NCBI GenBank assembly: GCA_951802195.1
Contig: OX637627.1
Location: 930,001 to 994,000, forward strand
DNA length: 64,000 bases
Reading direction: 5' to 3'
Source: Tausonia pullulans
Taxonomy: Eukaryota; Basidiomycota; Tremellomycetes; Cystofilobasidiales; Mrakiaceae
Shown: piece by piece, positions 26,091-36,978 of the stretch
Layout: each line of letters starts with the position of its first letter
How positions within the stretch are numbered: position 1 is the stretch's first letter
Program-made: the position numbers and the translations under genes
Notes under the pieces: generated by a model
Seen by the model: only the letters and a program-made list of their open reading frames with translations
Told to the model about the DNA's origin: nothing
Databases searched by the model: none

Positions 26091-27903
26091 TCAGCGGTAA
26101 ACGTGATCGGCACGGAGGTTCGCGGCGATCTCGGCCTCGGCGCGGTCTCCGTTCTCGAGGAGCTTCCTGTGAAAGGCCAGCGAACCCGTCAGTGATTGCT
26201 AAGATGGGAGGGAAGTGAGATTGCTGGCGACGGACTCCTTGTTGTAGAGCAGCTCCTCCCGGGTCTCGGTTGAGTACTCGGCGTTCTGGGTCTCGACGAT
26301 GGCGTCAACGGGGCATGCCTCCTGGCCTGTGAAGGTTGTGCAAAGGGAGAGGGGGGAGGGAAGGAAAGCGAGTTAGTTCCCTATCGTCGTCGTCTGGTTC
26401 TTCAAAATGAAGTAGAGAGGCTCTGGGCGCACAGAATCCGCAATAAATGCACTGAATATACCAAGGACCGAGATGGTCAGCGATCAGCAGCCTCCTCTAA
26501 CTAGACCCGAGATTAGCCAGATCGCACCTTGGTCATGTCGATATCTGTGTTCGCGCGCAGCACGAAAAGTCAGCGCGTCCGTCACGTAAACATACACGAA
26601 CAGACAAGACGTGAGGGACGCAGGACGTACCGTAACGCGTCGTCCGCCTCGAGCCGTCCTCTCGGGGCTCGCTTTCAATGGTGATGGCCTGGGCCGGGCC
26701 TGTCTCGTTCGTTTCAGGGAAGAAAGAGGCCAGAGAGAGTCAGCCGACGCCTGCCGCATTACGCGTGAGGATTGGGCGAGTAAGAAGACGGATAAAGCAA
26801 GGACGCACAGATGGCCTCGCAGAGCTTGCAAGCTATCAGGGACGTCAGGGCCAGGGGTCAGCTTCCTCCTCCCCATATCAATCTCTCTCCCAGCCCAGAG
26901 AGAGAACCCGCGAAGAACGCACCGATGCACCGTTCCTCGCCCGTGGGGTACCGGCGGAGCGCGTGCTCGCCTCGGAAACGGGGGGAGAGAGGACCCTTCT
27001 CGAACGGGCTTTGAATTCGGTTGGGTGAGGCAAGGGAAGGTCAGCTTGAAAGGGCGAGACGCTGGAGGGGGCCGGGAGGATGATGACACGCACTACTTGA
27101 TGGTGTAGGGCTGATAGGAGCAGAAGGAGAGAAGTAAAGGTGAGTTCGGATGCGCGCAAGGGAAGGAGAGGGGGAGTGCGGGCCAGCAAGCCGGTACGGA
27201 CAGGACCTGCGAAGGAGGGAGGGGGGAGGGGAGGGCACGGAAGAACGGATCGAGAGGCCGGTCGGTCAGTGTCAGTGAGCGGGACCGAGGGGCTCGTTGA
27301 AGATGGAGAAGAACCCACGGAAGGCGTTCTCGAAGACGACCCAAAGACCTGTATAGAGAGAGGACGGGTAGGATGTCAACAAGGGCGATCTTGGTCGAGA
27401 GTTGATAGGCCAACGGCGAACCCTTGAGGACCCTGCGAGCGAGCGAGCGAGCGTGAGCGTGTCAGTCTCCCGTCTCTCTCTGGTATCCCCATCAGACAAG
27501 CGTAGCCCACTCACTCGGTGACAAGAAGCCAGTTGACAGCGATGTCCGCCACGTTGGGGCCTTTGGTATAGAGATCCGTCGGCCGGTACTGGCCGTAGCC
27601 CAGCGAAGGCGACCGGGAAGGAAGGTCCGTCGGCCCAGAGTATGGGTCCGTGTAGTGCTCGGCGACAAAGTTGTCCGGCGAGGGCTTTGACGTTGTCTTC
27701 GGAGTCGACGGCTGGGTAAGTGGCTCGGAGGACGATTCGGCTTGCGGCGGAGGAGGGGTCATCTGCGCAAGGGTACGACGCTGGGCGGCGAAGGCGAGCG
27801 TCGAGGAGGGGAAGGCCGACCCGCTGGGAGGGAGGAAGGCGGCCACCCGGGAGGCGGCGAGGGGTCGGGCGAGGAGCGGGATGAAGCGCTGGGCGGGAAA
27901 CAT
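26091..27903 (-). CDS. NDUFS8: NADH:ubiquinone oxidoreductase 23-kDa iron-sulfur subunit (complex I)
   Basis: The ATG at 27903 gives an Arg/Ala-rich mitochondrial presequence ([19 protein letters not shown]). Spliced exons follow: [52 protein letters not shown] with [60 protein letters not shown] and [20 protein letters not shown], ending HVYR and TGA (26093-26091). The two CxxCxxCxxxCP motifs bind the two [4Fe-4S] clusters N6a and N6b, which carry electrons toward N2. Domain order and residues match NDUFS8/TYKY. An in-frame ATG 45 codons upstream (28038) exists, but the nearer one gives the better presequence. It is convergent with the disulfide isomerase gene. Confidence 0.95.
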
Positions 27904-28477
27904 GCCGGGCCAGAGGGTGGCTGGCTGGAGGGGAGTGGTGGTTGGTTGGCTGGTAGGGTGTGGTGGTGGTCGCAAGGTGCGAGAGGTCGGAGGACGAGGG
28001 GCCTTTGGCAGCGCGCGATTGGTGCACGACCCCGGCATTCGGCCCGCTTGGGCGAGCGGCGAGCGTCAACCGAGGAGCGTCGTCGTCAGGGAAAGAGCCG
28101 ATGGAAATCTTCGTTTGCGATCGGGACGAAAGAGCACGGAGATGGCACACACGTGTATTGGAGGGCGCCACAGGGAAGATGAAAATGGGATGCAGAGATG
28201 GGATGCTCGTAGCTGGTAGTGCGAATGAACGAACGAGAGAGATACCGCAGCAAAGAGCGCTGCAGGGAAGAAATATGAGACCCGAGTGAGAGTGATAGTG
28301 TATGGGATGGGAGGGACAAAGAGAATACATGGGACTGAAGGCTAGAAGACATAGAGGAGAAAGGCGGGGATCCGTCCAGAGTTACACGCATTCTACGAAG
28401 AGGTCCAGGAGAAACACAAGAAAGAAGGAAGAGAGAAGGGAATCTACTCTGTGAGCACAGACGAATGCGTGTCTTGT
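27904..28477. other. Intergenic, promoter region of NDUFS8
   Basis: This interval separates the NDUFS8 start from the histidine kinase stop (same strand). It holds the in-frame upstream ATG of NDUFS8 at 28038. Nothing else was recognised. Confidence 0.5.
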
Positions 28478-31400
28478 CTAGAGAGCAGCAGATGGCGTGG
28501 CAGGTTCTCCTACGACAGGGCCGGGGTCCACCCCCACCGTGGCGGTGGTGTCGTTCCTGGCGCGACGGCGAGAGTCGGCCATTTGCGCTGCAAGAAGACA
28601 CAAGATCAGAGTCTGTGCCATGGAGAGAAAGGGGAAAAGAGGGCAACGCACTGGTCCGGTAAAGGTCGGCGCGGACGATGGGCTTGGTCAAGAGTTCGTC
28701 GACGCCCGCAGCGCGGTACTCCTCTTGGTCGCCTGGCGAGAAATGCAGAGTAAGTGACCAAGCAGAAGGAATGATCAAGAAAACAAATCCACCCTTGAGC
28801 GCGTTGCCCGTGCATCCGATGACAAAATCGATCCGGCTGCGAGACCTGAGGAGGCTCACAACCTCGACACCCGTGGCGAGCGGCATCCAGTTGTCAAGGT
28901 AGACGCTGTGAAACAGAGAGAGGGAAGGTCAGCCGAGAGGTCCCCTCGACTGAAGGAGAAAGAGAGCCAGCGCACATGTCGTAAGGTCCCCAGCGAGGCG
29001 GCTCCTGAGCAGCCGGCTTGCTCTTCGAACAACCCAACATCTGCAGAGCCATCTTGCCGTCCTCGGCCTCGGAGCATTCATGACCCATCCGAGAAAGCAT
29101 CCTGTTCATGAGCTTGCGCGTCATGGCATCGTCGTCGACGATGAGCACCCTCAGCGTCGGGACAACAGGTTCAGAGGCAGACGATGTCTTGGTCTTGGCT
29201 GGGGGCCGGTCTGCCGAAGAGCGGCGCCTGGAGCTGCTGGGCGCTGCTGTTGCGGGGAGAGTTGGCGAAAGGAGAGTTGGCGAAAGGAGAGTTGGGGAGA
29301 AAAGTGGAGGAGAGAGCGGCTCGAAGGAGGGGGTGGCGGCAAGGGCTTTCGGGACGGTATGCGGGCTGATGAGCCCTTCCTCTACCATGGCGGGTGACAC
29401 GCTAGAGCTGGTGTTGTCGAACGTGGTCGGCCCCGGCGCAGCGGGCGTTTCGAAAAAGGGAGTGGCGGCCATGCTCGGGGAAGAGCTCGGCATGGGCGTG
29501 AGGCCCGTCGACCTGAAGGTCGCCCGCGACGAGACGGAGCCGGGGGCAGTGACTGGCGTCTCCGCCTCCTCGGCAGCAGCAAGAGTGATAGCACCAGTTC
29601 CCAGAGCCTCCATCGGCTCCGTCTGCTCGGGCAGCGAAAACGGGCTCTCGATCAGAGTCGAGCCCGAAGGGGGAAGCAGCAGGCTCGCAGGCTCGATTGA
29701 GGTTGAAGTCGTGCTCGCCGAAGCGTAAGCTCCATGGGACGGACTGCTAACGCTGGGTGCTCCAAGGAGAGGCGCGGCAGACGAAAAGCTGCTTCCTGGT
29801 ACTGAGGTGTGGTACGTCGGTCGTCGGGTAAGCGGGTCCGGCGCTGTTGTGCGCCATGAAACCGAACCGGGCGGAGTAGGACCCTCCTCCAGAAGGATGG
29901 GCCGGAAGGGATCCGTCGAGATCATGGAGGAGCCTGTCGCGAATTCTACCTCGCGAACCGAGAGCTTGCGGTGCTGGGCGGCGACACCGTCTTCGTGGTC
30001 GTTGCTCGTCGAGCTTGTGTCGCCTCGGAGACCAATGGGGGGGCGGGAAGGCGGGGCATGGGCAGCGCCGCCGTAGAGCTCAAAGGGGAGCTCGAACCAG
30101 AAGGTCGAGCCTTCGCCCTTCTTGCTGATGACGCCGAGTCGACCGCGCGAGAGGCGAACAATGTGCCGTACAAGCGCGAGGCCGAGCCCGGTCCCTTTGC
30201 CTCCCTGCTGGCGACCGATCTCGGTCTGGACGTAGGGCGAGAAGAGGCGCGCGTCTCTGAGGTCGGCCTGATCGATACCAGGACCGGAGTCCTGAATCTC
30301 GAATCGGACGACGATGCGGTCAGCTTCTTCCTTGCGGCGGAGCTGGTCGAGCTGGGACGAGAGCGTCGGCGAGTCGCTGTCCATGGAGCCGAGGCCTGGG
30401 ATCGGATAGACGAGTTTGGTCCTATGGGAGGAAGGACATTAGGAGAGGTCAGCGCGTGCGCTACTCTGAATGTCGACAACAGACCCACCTGAAGTTGACC
30501 TGTCCTCCGTTGGGGACAAACTTGACCGCGTTTGACGTAAGGTTCGAAATGATTTGTCGCATGCGCATCTCGTCGCCAAAGACGACTCCCTCGTGCAAGA
30601 CCTTGCCATTCTCGTCCTTCTCGACGTGCTCCATCAGTCCCCAAGCATCGCCGGACTTGGCCCTCGAGTTGGCGATGAACTCGTCGATCCTTGGATCAAG
30701 TTCGTACTCGAATGCGACATCCTTGGAGAGCGCCATGACGCCCGTGGCACCCGTCATGGACCGAATGCTTCGATGGAGGATGAAGGGGCGGGAGACGGTC
30801 TCAAATCGGCCGTCATTCATGCGCTGGAAATCGAGGACATCGTTCAGGACGTTCTGGACCTGGACGAGCGAGCTGGTGAGGGCGTGGACCTAGAGGGGGG
30901 CGTGATCAGACAACGGGAACCGAAGGAGGAGCGGAAGCTCGCTCACCTCGAGGTCGTGCTCCTTTGTGCCCTCAAACTCAAAGACGTTTGCGCTCTCGAG
31001 GTTCTGGACCGCCAAGAGAGCTGTGTTGAGCGGAACGCGGACCTCGTGGAAGATGCTACAAGGAGGCAGTAGATCCGGGTCAGTGACCGCTCGAGAGAGG
31101 ATACCAAGAGGGCGGGATGCGCACTAGGAGATGAACTGAGGGGACAACGGAGCAACAAAGGGTCAGTCCATGCTTTCGCCACCACTACCTCACCAGCCCT
31201 AAAACTCACCCGCTTCTTACTCGCGCCCTCGGCATCCTCCCTCGCCATGGCTGATTGCGTCGCCTTCGCTTGCTTTTTGAGTTCGTACCTCAAAAGGAAG
31301 ACCCTCCGATCAGCCTTCTCCTTGAGATAGTTGCACACCGTCGTAAAAAAGCAGTAGCAGCCGAAGTTAATTGAGTTTCGGATCCAGGTCGGGGCGAGCG

Positions 31401-33446
31401 GGGCAGCGATTGTCCCGAGGAGGGTAAGCATGATGACGGAGCAGACGATGTGATAGCTTCGGATGCCACCCATGGCAAGCATCTGGATCGTTGGAAGAGC
31501 CGTGTAGCTGTAGGCAAGGCCGGTGAAGTCCTGTCCGTGTGCGAGACCTACGGTCAATCGAAATTCCTATACGCTCGAAACGGGGGAAGAGGGCTTACCC
31601 TGCCGTAGCATCTGGGCGAGTCCGTATAGTAGCCACAGTACTTGAGGTCGGCGAGTGCAGAGAGGGGCCATTGCCTGCGTAGGTCGTTTCAGCAAGACGC
31701 TCAAGCTCCGTTCAAGTCCAAAATTGCGGGACTGACCACGTCGCCACAGCGAGCCAGATTTGGTAAAAGCTCCCCCACTTGCGCTTATTAGGGATATCGT
31801 AGATGACAATGAACGGGAGCGGGATGCTCGTCAAGGGAGTTATGGCGTAGTCTAGAGGGAGGAGCAGAATCTCAGTGATACGCGATTGTGATAAAGGAGG
31901 GGAGGCCAAACGTACAGAAAACTTTGTTGACGACGTTGAAGGGCCGGGGAGTGAAGATCATGGTGGCGAGCCAGAGAACACTAAGGGGAGAAAGCAAGCT
32001 TCAGCAAGCTTGATGCGGCAACGAGTAGGGATGGAGTGTCGTACGTGTAGAACAAGCTGCCAAATACAGCCACTCTCTTGTGGTTCGCCCAGGCGTCCGA
32101 CTGGTATGCCCGCTCGTCCTTAGGGCTGTTCTTGTGACCTGCGGATGACAATGGGGTCAGAGACAAGGGACAACACGAGGAGACAGGCTCTCTCTCACCT
32201 AAATCGAGAAAGTCGCGGACAGAGGCACCCAGACCCGTCTGGAGAAGAGCCTCGCTGTAGTCCTGTGGGCAGGGGTAGTAGTTTGACTAGTGCATGAGCA
32301 AGATCCCACGAAGCCATCTGACATCCTCATCACCTACATGTGGGTGCTCGGCGCTATGAGATCCCGTGTGCGATTTCCGAGGACCGTCCGCCGCCTCACT
32401 GGAGGGGAAGAGGCAAGACCAGGTCAGAAGATGAAGCCCAGATGAAAGCCCTGCGCCGCGCGCATGCGACCCGTCCAAGTACGCACATGGGGACGCTTCC
32501 CTTCGACAGCGGGCCATTCTCAAACTTCTTGTACCATTCGTCACTCGAGTCAATGTCGCCGTCGATGACAACGCAGTCGACCTTGAGCCCGCGCTCCTCC
32601 TCCTCGCCCTCCGTCTGATCAAACACCGAGTCCTGGGCCGTCGAGTGGCCGACGGTGCTACGTCCTCCGTTGCCGTCCTTCTCGCCTGAATGTCGAGATG
32701 TTGACCAGCGAGTGGGGTCAGCACACATCTAAGTCTCCACCGGATGATGATAAAAAAATGACAGGAGGGAGGGGCTGAAACTCACGCTTGTGGAGTCTCC
32801 TCTTCTCTCTGCGCGCAACATCCGCCGCGATCCTGGTCGCCGCCGCGCCCACGAAGTCGCCTTGATCAACGTTGCCTTTGCCCGCTCCCCTGGCTCCACC
32901 GCCACCTCCGTTCGTAAACCTCAGGAGCATCAGCCCGGCACCTGAGGGTCCGTCTGTCGTTCGCTCCGCGACGAGGTGCCCGACGTGGTGGCCGTCCATT
33001 CCGCTCGAGGCGGTCCCCCCACCAGTGACTGAGTTAGTGAGCGACGCCGTCTTAAGCTTCCGACAGAACCGGCTCCAGTGGCGGCTGAGTCGCTCGCGGA
33101 TGGTGCCGTGGCCTTCGCCGACGAAGCCAGCGGCCTGGGTCGTCGTCGCGTTCGCTGCTCCTCCTCGGGAAGAGCGGAACGTCGACAAGGGAACCGCGGC
33201 CGTAGCTGGCAGAGGGAGGAGCGACGGCCCGCCCTTCTCGTCGTAGAGGCGAGGGGCTGAGGCCGGAGCCTGAGCCTTCTCCTGGTCGAACCTGGCAGCG
33301 GCCGCGGGCGACGCGAGCGGTTGGGTCCCCAGCGGGAGGGTGGTGGAAGGGGGAGGTGGGGCAGCGCCGGTCGCCGATAGAGCCAGAGGAGGAGAGGAGA
33401 GAACAGCAGCGTCGGCAACGGTCCTGGGAGGAGGGGGAGTGGGCAT
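28478..33446 (-). CDS. Hybrid sensor histidine kinase with multi-pass membrane N-terminus
   Basis: The ATG at 33446 (MPTPPPPRTVADAAVLSS) starts a long Pro/Ala/Ser-rich cytosolic part. Exons at 31290-32200 then encode about six membrane helices (for example VLWLATMIF, PFIVIYDIP, QVLWLLYGLAQML, HIVCSVIMLTLLGTIAAPL). Next come a short coiled linker, the H box FHEVRVPLN (about 31040-31060), the N box ISNLTSNAVKFVP (about 30535-30575), DSGPGI (about 30270-30290), GTGLGLALVRHIVRLSRGRL, a roughly 330-residue Ser/Pro/Thr-rich spacer, and a receiver domain: LIVDDDAMTRKL (about 29140), acceptor Asp in YLDNWMP (about 28895-28912) and LLTKPI (about 28685). The stop TAG is at 28480-28478. It should sense an unknown signal at a membrane and pass phosphate through a phosphorelay to Ypd1-type proteins. 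The ligand is not inferable. Confidence 0.9.
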
Positions 33447-34360
33447 GCGCTCTAGGAGCGCGCGTGAGCGTGTGGGTTGGGTTGTTGAGAACGGGAAGGC
33501 GGCCGAGAGCAAGAGCGAAGGACGGTGGAGAGGAGAAGGGTGCTGGCTGTTGGAATTCGAAAGGAGAAGCCGAGGAACTGGTGAAGGAAAGGACGAGGAG
33601 CGTATCTCCCCGCACGCGAGGGGCGAATGTGTGCGAGCCGAGGCTTTCTCCTACACCCCTCGCCCGCTTCCTTATGTGGATCGGAGCGTGTGTAAGCCCC
33701 CGCGAGCCGAGCCATGACGTGGTATGGAGGGAGGCGAGGATGCATTTAAGCATTGAGCCTGAGGAGATGCTTGCTTATGCCAACATTTCGCATTGTTGCG
33801 TGCCATCTCCGCGTGCACAATGGTTTTCTTCGGCTGCCGCTGCAATAGTTTTTCCGCACTTTTACCTCTAACCTGCATGCCCGGGGATCGGCAACGGAAG
33901 AGGCCCGACCCGGCCACGCGTCGCCAACTGTCTCCGCCTCTCAGAGGGTGGAGAATGGAGAAGATGTACCCCTGTTCCTGCGTAGCAAGAACGGCAGGCT
34001 ATGTTCCCATTCTTTCAATCACCGGGGCAACCTTCGATGCAACAAACGGATTCTGATATCTGGCAAGAGAGGCGTTTTGACTGCTGGCGCGGGTGCGACG
34101 GAGCCGGGAGAGAGTGAATTCAAAATGATCATCACTGATCGGAGTGCTGCTCAGCGAGTAAAAAGGTACAATATAGAGTCCTGAATGTCCATCATCAGCG
34201 ATGCCGCCGTACACTATCAAATACATGAGCGGTCGGCGATGAAAAGTTGTACTTGCGCAGCCCAGACAGGCGAGCAAGGATGACAAGAGAGAGATAGGCA
34301 GTGGAGCGAACAAGCGTGCGTGCATGGGCACACATGCGGACTGTTCCCGTCTCCCTCACA
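33447..34360. other. Intergenic, promoter region of the histidine kinase
   Basis: About 900 bases lie between the kinase start and the YPI1 stop on the same strand. Antisense plus-strand frames in 33340-33870 are shadows of the Pro/Ala-rich kinase N-terminus. No domain or RNA gene was seen. Confidence 0.5.
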
Positions 34361-35007
34361 TCACCGCCTGCCTCCTCCATCGAGAGCGTTCACCTCCACG
34401 CGCTTCCGGCCACTTCCGTCGCCTCCGCATTCGCCGTCAGGATGGTTGTGATGATGGTGCTTTCGCCGGGGCTTCTTCGAATTCTTGCCGTTGCCTCCAG
34501 CGCTTCCCTGGCCGTTCGCGTCCGGCTTGCTGTCACCGTCGCCCGAGCCGGCGTCCCCATCCTCATCGGAAGAGGACTCGTCCGACGACGACTCGTCAAA
34601 CGGTCTTGGCTTCTTGTAGATGCAGCAGACTGGCGGGCAAGCAACGTGATCAACTTATTCCGCCGGCTGACGAAGCGCGGCATGCGATCAAATGCGACCG
34701 AGACGCACTCTTCGACTTTTTCCTCCCCAAGAACTCGTTGTCGACCGTGTCATCCACCCAGCGCACACTTGGTCCACTTGAGGAGGGCGAGGAAGCCGCA
34801 CCTGCCTCGGAGGGGACGACGACGTGGTCCCCTCGGAGACGGAGAGTGCCGACGTCTGGGAGGTCGACTGGACGAGCAGAGGGAGAGACGGTGCGGGTGA
34901 CACTGGTGGAGGCTTCAGCGGAGCTATGAATGAAGAAAAGGGGGTAAGCCGATGGATCTGAGAGGGACAAGAGGAGAAACGTATACGTACGCCGCTTGGC
35001 GAGGCAT
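34361..35007 (-). CDS. YPI1: Type 1 protein phosphatase inhibitor (inhibitor-3 / Ypi1)
   Basis: The ATG at 35007 gives MPRQAA, then after an intron EASTSVTRTVSPSARP, DLPDVGTLRLRGDHV, the PP1-binding core VRWVDDTVDNEFLGRKKSK (about 34735-34800), VCCIYKKPRPFDESSSDESS, an acidic Ser/Asp stretch and a His/Lys/Arg-rich tail ending in TGA at 34363-34361. The RVxW-type motif (VRW) and the CCIY-K-PR-FDESS block are diagnostic of PPP1R11/Ypi1. The family binds the PP1 catalytic subunit (Glc7) and controls its nuclear activity, glycogen metabolism and ion homeostasis. It is divergent from the small basic protein gene at 35568. Confidence 0.93.
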
Positions 35008-35567
35008 GATGGCGAGTAGGTGAGGTGGAGGCTAGGAGAAGCGAAGAGGACAGACCGAGGAAGAGAGAGGACGCGACGGATTGCACGGGCCTGCGTTGAT
35101 AGTTGACTCGATTGGACTGCTCCACTCTAGCCCAGATGTAGACGAGTTAATTCCTTGATTCTTTTCCTGGAGAGGAGCGAACTTGGAGGGAATACAGGCT
35201 TGTGGGCGAGCAGCGGAGGTTGTGACGGATGCGCGCGCTGACACGTGTCGAAGAAGAGGGCGTGCCTCGCTCTCAGATTGAAACCTCAAAGTACGATAAG
35301 CCAGGCAACTTTCCTCTCTCCAGAGAGTAGTTGCGTCTTCTGTAGCAGATAAAGAGTGGCACGGCGAGCCGTTGCACCACTCCTGTCGTCATGTGTGGCA
35401 AAAGTCCAGCGACTGCGTCCCCTCTTCTCGGGCGTGCCTCGGGTTGTCCTCCCTCGCGCGCGCTGCCTTCGCCCTCCTGCATCCAACCCTCATCCCACCC
35501 GCTCCTTCTCCCCTTGCCATCCATCCAGACCCAATAATCCATCCGTTCAATCTTCTATCACTTCCCC
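35008..35567. other. Divergent promoter between YPI1 and the basic protein gene
   Basis: About 560 bases with no convincing frame. The right half (35430-35567) is pyrimidine-rich, as in 5' leaders of other plus-strand genes here. Confidence 0.5.
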
Positions 35568-36621
35568 ATGACTGATGTTGCGGTGAATGCTTGCCCGAGA
35601 TGTCCAGGAGGGAAGCTCGCTCGTTACTGATGGACGACCCTGCTCTTCTTCTCCCCTCTCAATCTAACACATCCATCCATCCATCCATCCACGCATACAT
35701 ACCTGCACACATCTATCCCAGGCTTCCCCTGCCCTCCCAGCCATCTCTGCAGATGAGCTCGCCGCGCCCCAGGTCGACGCTGCTGCTCCTGCTGAGGCTG
35801 CCGCGGAGGTGAGCCCCACCTCTCTTTCATTCGGCCTCCTCCGCTCTCGCCCAGCGAACGACCAAGTCCTGACGCGTTAGGCCTCAAGGTACCCAAAAAG
35901 CCTACCTCCAAGGCCAAGCCGGCTTCCAAGGTTAATGGCTCCTGTCCAGAGAAATTAGACTAGGAGATGACTGACTGAACTCTTGTCTTGTATGCACGCG
36001 AAATCTCTCTCCCTTTTGTTCATTCATCCACTCCCGTCTCCAGAGCAAGCCCGCATCCAAGGGCAAGCCCGCCACCAAGGCCAAGGCCGCTGTCACCGAG
36101 GAGGTAGAGCCTGCCGTCCCCGAGGAAGAGGTCGCTGCTGCTACCCCCGCTGCCGTCGAGGCACCAGTTGCAGAGGCTCCTGCGGCTCCTGAGGCCGATG
36201 CTTCTGCTCCCGCCGAGGAGACGGAGAAGAAGAAGCCAGTCTCGAAGCGGAAGGCGCCTGAGGTGAGTGGTCTCAACAATGCCCGAGCTCATGCCACGCT
36301 TGGTGTGTTCATCACTTCCTCTCGGCCTCACCCATCCAGGACCGCAAGGCCCCAGCTCCGGCCACGAGGACGTCGACGAGATCGACGAGCGCCGTCAATA
36401 AGCCGAAGGAAGTGGGTCCTGTTCCCTTTGTCTCTTCCACCGGTCTTGGCCGACAGTTCTCTCTTCCCGCTGACTGTTCCGCTTCTGCGTTCTGCAGGCC
36501 CCTCCTGTCGAGGAGCCGACCAAGAAGCGCAAGACGGCTGCCAAAGTGAGCGAGGGAAGGAGAGAGACGCTCCGATCGTGCTTTTTCGGATGCTGATTTT
36601 CTCTTGTCCTCGCAGAAGTGA
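35568..36621 (+). CDS. Small Ala/Lys/Pro-rich basic protein, histone H1-like in composition
   Basis: The ATG at 35568 gives MTDVA. A first intron, holding a CCAT microsatellite, leads to ASPALPAISADELAAPQVDA. Further exons give GLKVPKKPTSKAKPASK, SKPASKGKPATKAKAAVTEE, an acidic AEAPAAPEADASAPAEETE stretch, KKKPVSKRKAPE, ATRTSTRSTSAVNKPKE and EEPTKKRKTAAK, and a final tiny exon with Lys and TGA (36619-36621). The Lys/Ala/Pro-rich make-up and KRK nuclear-signal-like clusters suggest a chromatin-associated or nucleolar protein. No globular H1 winged helix or other fold is visible, so a true linker histone is not supported. Most exons are very short. Confidence 0.65.
35667..35695. repeat. (CATC)n microsatellite in an intron
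   Basis: Five or so tandem CATC units lie inside the first intron of the basic protein gene, followed by related CATA/CACA sequence. Confidence 0.85.
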
Positions 36622-36978
36622 AGCGGGGACTCTGTGAAGAATCGCGTCTCCTCTCTCTTTCCTATCGTCCCTTTTTTTCTTTGTGGCACTTGTGTGTTGT
36701 GTGAATGAATCCATGATTTGGTCGATCGCGGCGAGACAAAGCGACGTCTCGCCCACGCACACATTCTAGCGGCCAGACGCGTCCCAGTCCTGCGGCCAGC
36801 ACGCGCGTTTCGCGCAAGAGGCTGGCCCTCGCTCGACTGGGGAGCCGACACGCCTGACCGTCTCTCACCCCTAACCGTCTGCTCGCCGTCCTCCCACCGT
36901 CTCTCGTGCCTCGCCCACGCCGCCCGCTTCACCCACCAGCTACCGCTTCCTGCTCCCGTGGACCGGTCTACATCCCAT
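36622..36978. other. Intergenic
   Basis: This holds the 3' flank of the basic protein gene and the promoter of the next gene on the same strand. Nothing was recognised. Confidence 0.5.

Noticed and set aside
35568-36621. True linker histone H1
   Set aside because: The composition is similar but there is no globular winged-helix domain in any exon.
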